NCBI GenBank assembly: GCA_964496595.1
Contig: CAZCAI010000003.1
Coordinates: 1 to 64,000 of the forward strand
Origin: JAAAOZ01 sp964496595
GTDB taxonomy: Bacteria > Chloroflexota > Anaerolineae > B4-G1 > SLSP01
Length of the DNA stretch: 64,000 nt
Direction: 5' to 3'
This document shows, piece by piece, positions 58,207-64,000 of the stretch (position 1 is the stretch's first letter; every line of letters begins with the position of its first letter). The notes below the pieces were generated by a model. That model was not told the origin of the DNA. It ran no database searches and was given only the letters and a program-made list of their open reading frames with translations. A program made the translations under genes and the position numbers.

Positions 58207-59973
58207 CTACCCTAACTTCTCCAGTTCCTCCAACATCTCTTCCAGCAGATCGAAGCCGCCCTGCCAGAAGTCCGGCGACGCCATATCGAAGCCGGCCTCG
58301 CTGATGATGTGATCGGGGCTGGCGGAGCCGCCGTAGCTGAGGACGCGCAGGTAATCCGGCTCGAAGGCCTCGCGGCCCAGCTCCTTGTACTTGCGATAGA
58401 GGGCTAGCACCAGGAGGTTGCCGAAGGCGTAGGCGTAGCAGTAGAAGGGGGTGTGATAGATGTGCGGGATCAGGGTCCATTCGAGTCGGAACTCGTCGGT
58501 CAGCTCCACCGCATCCCCCAACTGCGAGGTGAGGTTCTCTAAGTAGGCGGCGTTCAGGTCGTCGGTTGTGGCGCCGTCAAGAATCATCTGGTGGGCGGTC
58601 TTCTCGAAGAGCACGAAATAGGCCTGGCGCTGGATGGTCGCGTAGGCGTCATCCAAGAAGGTGCTGATGAGGGTGCGGCGCACGGCGGGGTCTTGCTCCT
58701 CATTCAGTAGCTTGTCGGTGAGCAGCATTTCGCCGAAGACCGAGGCGGTCTCGGCCAGGGGCAGCGCGGAGTGGAAGGTGAGCACCGAGTGCTCCTCGGC
58801 CATCATCGCGTGGACGGCGTGGCCCAACTCGTGGGCGAGCGTGGAGACGGCCTGGATCTTGCCGGTGAAATGGGTCAGCACCCAGGGCGTCAGATCAGGG
58901 CGGGTGGAGTAGCAGTAGGCACCGCCCATCTTGCGCGGGCGCACCTCGGCGTCTAAGTGTTGCTCCTCGAGCACGCGCAGCGCGCGATCCGCCAGCGTGG
59001 GTGAGAAGTCGCGGTAGCTCTCGTCGATCATCTTAATGGCCTGGTCGAAGGTGTACTCCCGCTCGGCCTCCGACAGCGGCGCGTAGACATCGTAGCGGCG
59101 GAGGCGATCCACGCCCAAGGCCTGCGCCTTGAAGCGGAAGAAGCGCTGGAAGAGCGGCGCGTTCTCCTGGACGACGTCCAACATCGTGTCCACGACGGGA
59201 TCGGGGATGTCGTTATCCAGGTTGCGCACGCTGATGGGGCTGTCGAAGTCGCGCAGCTTGACGTTCTCCTCGGTCCAGTCGCGCACCCGCGCGGCGTAGA
59301 TCTGAGCGAAGACGGGCGTCTGCTCCCCGTAGACGCGGTACATCTCCTGATAGGCGGCGGCGCGCAGATCGGCGGAGGGGTTCATCACGTAGGTCGATAG
59401 CTCGCTCCGCGTTAACTCCTTCTCCTCGCCATCGACGGTCAGGTGGAACTTGAAGCCGTTGGTGATCATATCGTAGACGGTCAAGACGGCGTTGATGCCG
59501 TTCACGTCCTTGATGTTGACCAGGCGCTCCTCCGGCTCGGAGAGTGTGTAGGGCGTGAAGCGACGCAAGCTCTCTAAGAAGTAGCGCAGATCGCCGCTGG
59601 GCGCCATCAGCCGCGCGGCGTTTTCCTCATCCAACGATTTCCACCAGAGGGTGAAGAAGAGGGTGCTGTTTTGCATCTCCGCGACCAATTGCTCGGTCTG
59701 GGAACGGAAGGTGAGCGCGGCCTGCTCGGTGGTATCCTCGGAGAACCAGAGGTAGCTGTAGGCGCGCAGCACGACCGCATCGGCGTACAGCTCCTCGTAG
59801 CGATGCAAAATCTCCAGGAAATTCTCCTCCGAGATCTCCGGGGAGAGCTGATCGCGCAGCCCCTCGAAGGTCTCGATCCGCGCTTTGACCTCCTCGATAT
59901 GCGCGGCCATCTCGGCGGATTCGGCGGGGGGAAGTAAGTCTTTCAATGTCCAGCGTTGTGCTTCGTACGTCAT
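58207..59973 (-). CDS. pepF: Oligoendopeptidase F (M3 family)
   Basis: 588 aa cytosolic zinc metallopeptidase of oligopeptides. LAHELGHAVH (HExxH) with the downstream Glu block SVFGEMLL is the M3 catalytic centre, and FAFSEAERE-like tail order fits. The protein is full length. AGGAGG precedes the ATG. Confidence 0.95.
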   Translation of the reverse strand: MTYEAQRWTLKDLLPPAESAEMAAHIEEVKARIETFEGLRDQLSPEISEENFLEILHRYEELYADAVVLRAYSYLWFSEDTTEQAALTFRSQTEQLVAEMQNSTLFFTLWWKSLDEENAARLMAPSGDLRYFLESLRRFTPYTLSEPEERLVNIKDVNGINAVLTVYDMITNGFKFHLTVDGEEKELTRSELSTYVMNPSADLRAAAYQEMYRVYGEQTPVFAQIYAARVRDWTEENVKLRDFDSPISVRNLDNDIPDPVVDTMLDVVQENAPLFQRFFRFKAQALGVDRLRRYDVYAPLSEAEREYTFDQAIKMIDESYRDFSPTLADRALRVLEEQHLDAEVRPRKMGGAYCYSTRPDLTPWVLTHFTGKIQAVSTLAHELGHAVHAMMAEEHSVLTFHSALPLAETASVFGEMLLTDKLLNEEQDPAVRRTLISTFLDDAYATIQRQAYFVLFEKTAHQMILDGATTDDLNAAYLENLTSQLGDAVELTDEFRLEWTLIPHIYHTPFYCYAYAFGNLLVLALYRKYKELGREAFEPDYLRVLSYGGSASPDHIISEAGFDMASPDFWQGGFDLLEEMLEELEKLG

Positions 59974-59995
59974 CTAATTGCCTCCTAGGGAAAAT

Positions 59996-60119
59996 AGTTA
60001 CAAGTTGAAAGTTGAAAGTTACAAGTTACAAGTTACAAGTTGCAAGTTAAAAGTTGAAAGTTACAAGTTACAAGTTGAAAGTTACAAGTTGCAAGTTACA
60101 AGTTGCAAGTTAAAAGTTG
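59996..60119. repeat. 17-unit 7-bp repeat array, AGTTNNA
   Basis: Seventeen perfect-length units of AGTTNNA (59996-60114) plus a partial unit. Positions 1-4 and 7 never vary; positions 5-6 are AC, GA, GC or AA. Largest array in the window, directly upstream of pepF. Confidence 0.9.
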
Positions 60120-60130
60120 TGCGTTGGCCT

Positions 60131-60538
60131 CTACGATGAATGAGATGAGGGGGTTGGAGGTGGATCATCGCGTTTTTGGCCGTTCGAGCTGGCCCAGGTG
60201 ACGAGCAGTAGGAAGAGCGCGCTCAACGCCAGATCACGGCGCCAGAGGGAGCGGGCGTAGGGGGAGCGCTCGGCCAGCAGGCGCAGCAGCCACACGCTCG
60301 CTTGATAGCCGAGGGCCACAGGCAGCGCCCAGGTGCGATGTCGGCGTCGCCAGGTCATCACGGCCAAGGCGACAAAGGCGATCCCCCAGGCGAGATAGAA
60401 CGCGCCCAGGAATCCCCACGACACCGAGAGCATCTGATCGTCCAACACGGGCGCCACATAGCCGATCATGCCCGCGCGGACCAGATTGCCCAATCCAATG
60501 AGAAGTAGTAACAGAAACAAGAGCCATCGCTTAAACAC
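60131..60538 (-). CDS. Four-TM hypothetical membrane protein
   Basis: About 135 aa; GTG 60538 or TTG 60553 could be the start, neither with a clear ribosome site. Four hydrophobic helices and a hydrophilic Pro/Ser tail. No family recognised. Confidence 0.55.
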   Translation of the reverse strand: MFKRWLLFLLLLLIGLGNLVRAGMIGYVAPVLDDQMLSVSWGFLGAFYLAWGIAFVALAVMTWRRRHRTWALPVALGYQASVWLLRLLAERSPYARSLWRRDLALSALFLLLVTWASSNGQKRDDPPPTPSSHSS

Positions 60539-60553
60539 AATCGGATTGTACAA

Positions 60554-61080
60554 CAGAGCGCGTAAAATGCGAATTACCTACCGGACAGTTTTATGCCTCT
60601 ATCTCAGCAGATGGAGCAGATGGATAATCAGATAGTCTAATTGACACAGAGTTGCCGGGGGGATGGTTCATCTACAAGCGAAAATAGGTTTACGCTTTAG
60701 TTCCGATAACTTTGGCTATAAGTTGCAATAAATTATTCAGAAACACTCCAATCATCTTAAAAGCATCAATTTTGGTTCGTAGTAAGCCTCGGAGCGCTAG
60801 CGGAGTGGCGTTTTTCGGGCTTCACAACGGCACTCCATTCCATCGCGCAGCGGATGCCTGACTACGAACAAGTGTTAACCAATTAGTGAACCATCCCAAG
60901 ATCCGCAGAGAAATATCTTCCTTCTGTACGCTTTGTGTCTTCCTTGTGAGACTTTAGATCTGAACCGAAATCTAATCTGCTTATATCTGCTCTATCTGCT
61001 CTATCTGCTGATTAAGAGTGGTCTTGGAAAAAGTGTCCGGTAGCTAGAAATGCGAATTCAAATCAGAGGCTACTCAAGCA
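60554..61080. other. Long intergenic region, possibly an element remnant
   Basis: About 527 bases without a gene. CTACCGGACAGTTTT (60578-60592) at the left and its inverted relative AAAAAGTGTCCGGTAG (61028-61043) at the right frame it. Inside lie the second TAGTCAGGCA/GTGCCGTTGT copy (60824-60864) and a 9-bp ATCTGCTCT array near 60980-61010. It looks like a small non-autonomous element or several repeat relics. Confidence 0.5.
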
Positions 61081-61113
61081 CAAAAGCCCCTGCGAAAATC
61101 GCAAGGGCCTTTG
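61081..61113 (-). terminator. Terminator of the YtxH gene
   Basis: CAAAAGCCCCTGCGA (61081-61095) pairs with TCGCAAGGGCCTTTG (61099-61113) with two mismatches, 3-base loop. Confidence 0.65.
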
Positions 61114-61143
61114 TCAGATGGCGGAATAACGCGCATGCCGCTT

Positions 61144-61533
61144 TTAGACGGCTTTGTCAACTTCCTCTTTTACGTCGGCGGCGACCTTTTCAACCTGGTC
61201 GGCGACCTCTTCGACTTGCTCCGCGGCCTTTTCTTTCTGCTCCTCGGCCATGGTCTCCGCCTGCTTTTGGAGTTCCTTGGCTCGATTCTGCAACTCTGCC
61301 GAGGCCTCATCTAAGCGGGCGCGGGCATCCTGCAACAGCTTTTCGGCCTTCGCGCGGGCTTCCTCCGCTCGCTCCGTGGCCCGATCGCTGATCTCGATGC
61401 CGCGCTGCTGGATCTGGTCGCGGGTCTCTTCGCCCGGCTGCGGCGCGAAGAGAATCCCCACGCTGGCGCCGATCACGCCGCCTAAGAAAAATCCCAGCAA
61501 AAATGCGCCAAAGTTACTCTCGTGTTTCGACAT
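61144..61533 (-). CDS. YtxH-domain protein
   Basis: 129 aa from ATG 61533 with AAAGGAGG upstream (an upstream in-frame extension to 61746 is not supported). One N-terminal helix (FLLGFFLGGVIGASVGILFAP) then a long charged coiled coil, A-E-rich. YtxH-type proteins are small membrane-tethered stress proteins. It overlaps the next gene by 20 bases. Confidence 0.85.
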   Translation of the reverse strand: MSKHESNFGAFLLGFFLGGVIGASVGILFAPQPGEETRDQIQQRGIEISDRATERAEEARAKAEKLLQDARARLDEASAELQNRAKELQKQAETMAEEQKEKAAEQVEEVADQVEKVAADVKEEVDKAV

Positions 61534-62074
61534 GACTATTTCCTCCTTTGGGAACTGATGTTGAACGTGTATGAGGCCGCATCGCGCCGACGACGCTCGC
61601 CAAATCGCTGGCGACTTTGCGTGCTCCGGCGGCGAATCCGGCCATTTGAATAAATGGGGAGACGACTTTGTGACTGACAAATTCGGTGGTCCCTCTGACC
61701 GTTGAGGCTGTGTCGTTGACGGACAACAACAGCGGTTCGATCTCATCGCGCAACATTTGAATTAACATCTGTACTTGGAAGATCAGCACGATCATCGCCA
61801 GGCCGATAATGAAGGTCTCTACCGCCACGAAGACGATGGCGATATCGCGAACGATCTGGGTGGCGCTGGGGAACTTAGCCATCAGCACAATCGCGGCAAT
61901 GAGCAACACCAAAAAGAGCACGGCGCCGCCGATGATGATCATCTGGGTGCGCTTCGATATCTCGGCGGATGTTTCGGGCTTTGTGGGGGTGTCGGTTGCG
62001 GATGTATCCGGCTTAGCAGCCATCGCTTCTGGCTTCACTGCGGGTGATTTCTCCTTGGGGGGTTCAAGTGTCAT
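61514..62074 (-). CDS. Membrane protein paired with YtxH, unknown
   Basis: 186 aa. Acidic/Pro-rich N-terminus, two hydrophobic helices (about 46-110), and a C-terminal helix-rich tail. The 20-base overlap with the YtxH gene means co-translation, so it probably shares its stress or envelope role. GGAGGAAAA precedes the ATG. Confidence 0.7.
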   Translation of the reverse strand: MTLEPPKEKSPAVKPEAMAAKPDTSATDTPTKPETSAEISKRTQMIIIGGAVLFLVLLIAAIVLMAKFPSATQIVRDIAIVFVAVETFIIGLAMIVLIFQVQMLIQMLRDEIEPLLLSVNDTASTVRGTTEFVSHKVVSPFIQMAGFAAGARKVASDLASVVGAMRPHTRSTSVPKGGNSHVETRE

Positions 62075-62521
62075 AAATTTTCCTCCTTCATAGACCTGGA
62101 CCTGAGACCTGGATAAGGCCGTTCCAAGAAAATAAGTCTCCCAAAAACAGGAGTTTCCCGAGGGAAAAGCATCAGGTTTGGAAGGTTTTAATCTCTGGAA
62201 CTACCTAAGCGCTTGTAAGGGCCAGAAAAGGCAAAGAAGTCGCGAATCAGAAGGTCGTTTCTGGCATAGCTTAAATCTCATTATACCATGCGCCAGGTAA
62301 ACCAACAAGGTTTTGTTCCTTTGAAATAGGGTATTTCCATAATATCTTATTTTATCTATTTTTCTTGCCTTTTATAGAATCGTAACTAACTGGAAACTAT
62401 TGACAAGCTGATGTACAGTATGATAAAAGTAGTATCGCGCCCCAAAATGTATTGTCAAGTGCAACCCCCCATATTCTCACATTTTCTCACATTAAAGCTC
62501 ACGTTAATTAAGGAGGTAAAT
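62075..62521. other. Divergent intergenic region
   Basis: About 447 bases, AT-rich at its right end. No gene and no hairpin stronger than GGAGTTTCCCGAGGG-type imperfect pairs. Promoters of the flanking genes must lie here; a TTGACA at 62400 has no -10 at usable distance. Confidence 0.45.
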
Positions 62522-64000
62522 ATGAAAGTTCGAAGTCTGATCAGCGTCGTTTTAGGGGCGGGCGTTATGCTCGTCTTTCTCCTCTATCTTGTCTACTCCG
62601 CGCCGCCTGCGACGGCCAACCCCGATATTTTCTATGTGCAAGCGGGCGCGACCGGCGATTGTTCATTGGACAGTCCGTGCGGCAATGTGCAGCAGGCCAT
62701 CGATTTGGCCGAGGCTGGCGGGGACGGCAATGAGGTCTATGTGGCGGCCGGCGTCTATATGGAAAATATCACCGTCTCCTATGGGATTGCGGTCCTCGGC
62801 GGCTGGGATGCGACCTTCACTACGCAAGATCCCATCGCCAACCCGACGATCATCGATGGGCAGGGCGAGCATAACTTCGAGGTAAACGGCAACGCGTCGG
62901 ACACCGAGATCACTGTCGCCGGCTTCATTCTGGAAAATGGCCGGGATGGTTTCCACATTGAGGGCGGGGATGTCACCGTCGCCGCGTGCATCATTCGCAA
63001 TGCGGATAAGCAGGGCATCGAAATCAACGGCGGTACTATCTTAGTCACCGCGACGCAGGTGCTTACTACCAAGCACGGCATCGATATCGACGGGGGCGTC
63101 GCCCGCATCGTCAACAGCCACTTCGCCCACACCCGCGAGGAGGGGATTTTCCTCGATGGCGGCACGGTCGTGACGATTACGCACTCCACCGTGACGGATA
63201 CAGGGCAGCAGGGCGTCCAAATCGACTCCGGCGACATCTACTTCGCGCACAACCGCGTCACCCACATTATCTCCGAAGCGATATTCATCACCGGCGGCGA
63301 CGTCCAGATCATCGACACCGAGGTGATGACGGCCCCGCAGGGCATCGACATCAAAGCCGGCGTCGTCCAGATGGACGAGGTCACCGTCGCGCACACGACC
63401 GGCGAGGGCGTGGTCGTCCGGGCGTCCGGCAGCATCCCGCTCGCCGACGTGACGCTGCGCAACAGCACCATCGAGCACACGGGGCAGCAGAGCGTTCGGA
63501 TCAGCGCGGGGACGGTGCACATCATCAGCAGCACCATCCGCCATAGCGTCCAGGAGGGCGTGTCCGTTCTCTACGAGGATGGGGCTGCGCCGCCGAACGT
63601 CGCCATCACCGGCGGCCTGATCGAGCACATCGGGCGGCAGGGCGTCGAGGTGGAGACCGGCCACGTTGAGGTGAACGGCGCCCACATTGCGAACACGGTA
63701 CAAGAAGGGCTGCTGGTCAAGTACGAAGGATTGGCATCCAGCCCGGTCGTGACGGCCACCCAGAATAGATTGACCAACATCGGCGAGCACGGCTTGCAGG
63801 TCAACGCCGGCCAGGCCTGGCTACTGGGCAATCACCTCACCGATGTGATGTCCAACGGCATCCGCGCCCAGAACAGCGCCGTGGTCGTGGCGGATAACGT
63901 CATCGAGCGCGTCACCGGCGATCAATACCCCGGCATCTACGTCCGCGATACTAACGATGCCATCATCCGGGGCAACTATGTGGCGAATACGGCGGATCAT
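62522..64000 (+). CDS. Secreted parallel beta-helix protein (partial)
   Basis: 493 codons, open to the right edge. ATG 62522 follows AAGGAGG. A signal peptide (MKVRSLISVVLGAGVMLVFL and an AxA-type end near residue 32) is followed by an N-terminal cap (FYVQAGATGDCSLDSPCGNVQQA) and then about sixteen rungs of 23-30 residues of the form GIDIDGG-x-V-x-I / S-x-V-T-D-T-x-x-Q-G-V. This is the right-handed parallel beta-helix fold of pectate-lyase-like and adhesin-like surface proteins. No lyase catalytic motif is visible. (Longer motifs here are cut to fit.). Confidence 0.88.
   Translation, partial: MKVRSLISVVLGAGVMLVFLLYLVYSAPPATANPDIFYVQAGATGDCSLDSPCGNVQQAIDLAEAGGDGNEVYVAAGVYMENITVSYGIAVLGGWDATFTTQDPIANPTIIDGQGEHNFEVNGNASDTEITVAGFILENGRDGFHIEGGDVTVAACIIRNADKQGIEINGGTILVTATQVLTTKHGIDIDGGVARIVNSHFAHTREEGIFLDGGTVVTITHSTVTDTGQQGVQIDSGDIYFAHNRVTHIISEAIFITGGDVQIIDTEVMTAPQGIDIKAGVVQMDEVTVAHTTGEGVVVRASGSIPLADVTLRNSTIEHTGQQSVRISAGTVHIISSTIRHSVQEGVSVLYEDGAAPPNVAITGGLIEHIGRQGVEVETGHVEVNGAHIANTVQEGLLVKYEGLASSPVVTATQNRLTNIGEHGLQVNAGQAWLLGNHLTDVMSNGIRAQNSAVVVADNVIERVTGDQYPGIYVRDTNDAIIRGNYVANTADH

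Noticed and set aside
59996..60119. CRISPR or centromere-like iterons
   Set aside because: Units are only 7 bases with no spacers, no cas or par gene nearby; treated as heptamer repeats.
62402..62424. TTGACA with TATGAT as a promoter
   Set aside because: The spacing is about 13 bases, too short for sigma70.
63041..63790. Minus-strand frame of 249 codons near the right end
   Set aside because: Antisense to the beta-helix gene, which has a signal peptide, ribosome site and rung periodicity.

Overview
The window is about 64 kb of GC-rich draft-genome sequence, with a 100-N scaffold gap near 31.8 kb. It carries only bacterial chromosomal genes, with no rRNA, no tRNA, no complete insertion sequence and no CRISPR array that I could find. 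The gene mix suggests a Chloroflexota-type bacterium (Anaerolineae or a neighbouring class): a fused double-ATPase ECF transporter, superoxide reductase plus encapsulin, VIT/vWA proteins, a cyclase-AAA-TPR protein, citryl-CoA-lyase-type enzymes and many toxin-antitoxin pairs. That assignment is an inference from gene content, not from a marker gene.

Layout. 0.4-4.8 kb is an oxidative-stress and iron island on the plus strand: an fRMsr-like GAF protein, superoxide reductase, a tandem ferritin-like protein ending in an encapsulin targeting peptide, the encapsulin shell, a rubrerythrin-like protein and a 2-Cys peroxiredoxin. 4.8-9.9 kb holds mutM, a TumE-type toxin-antitoxin pair, a CopZ-like protein, a 4Fe-4S protein and membrane proteins. 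9.9-21.9 kb is a minus-strand run: HD phosphohydrolase, pckA, HAD, GT2, HNH pair, nucleotidyltransferase, PHP phosphatase, lipid kinase, ECF transporter (T, fused A1A2, S), holin-like protein and alpha/beta hydrolase. 22.3-25.8 kb has a histidine kinase and der. 26-31.7 kb has a Phd/PIN pair between twin terminator hairpins, DUF952, a duplicated membrane protein, kptA, a ttcA-like gene, rfbB and an M50-like protein. scpA and vanZ follow, overlapping tail to tail.

33.7-51.6 kb is a long minus-strand tricarboxylate/CoA cluster: isocitrate/isopropylmalate-type dehydrogenase, two small and two large aconitase/isopropylmalate-isomerase-type subunits, citryl-CoA-lyase-like protein, succinyl-CoA-synthetase-like alpha subunit, and a beta subunit fused to a FixX-like 4Fe-4S domain. 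It is interrupted by a histidine kinase plus giant cyclase-AAA-TPR protein, an orphan antitoxin, a DUF433/DUF5615 pair, hemolysin III, an HD protein and a four-helix-bundle protein. Together the enzymes could interconvert acetyl-CoA + oxaloacetate, citrate, isocitrate and 2-oxoacid; the true substrates cannot be read from sequence. 51.9-60.5 kb holds a VIT/vWA protein, an RHH/PIN pair, a methylmalonyl-CoA-mutase-type large subunit, a compact PD-(D/E)XK + TOPRIM-like gene pair and oligoendopeptidase F. The end has a YtxH pair and the start of a secreted parallel beta-helix protein.

A striking genome-wide layer is a set of 7-bp-period (and some 8-bp-period) degenerate repeat arrays in intergenic regions. 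In at least four places they run into coding sequence in frame. The best candidates for something new are the tandem-ferritin encapsulin, the PD-(D/E)XK/TOPRIM pair, the citrate-cleavage cluster with its ferredoxin-fused ligase, and the repeat arrays with their in-gene copies.
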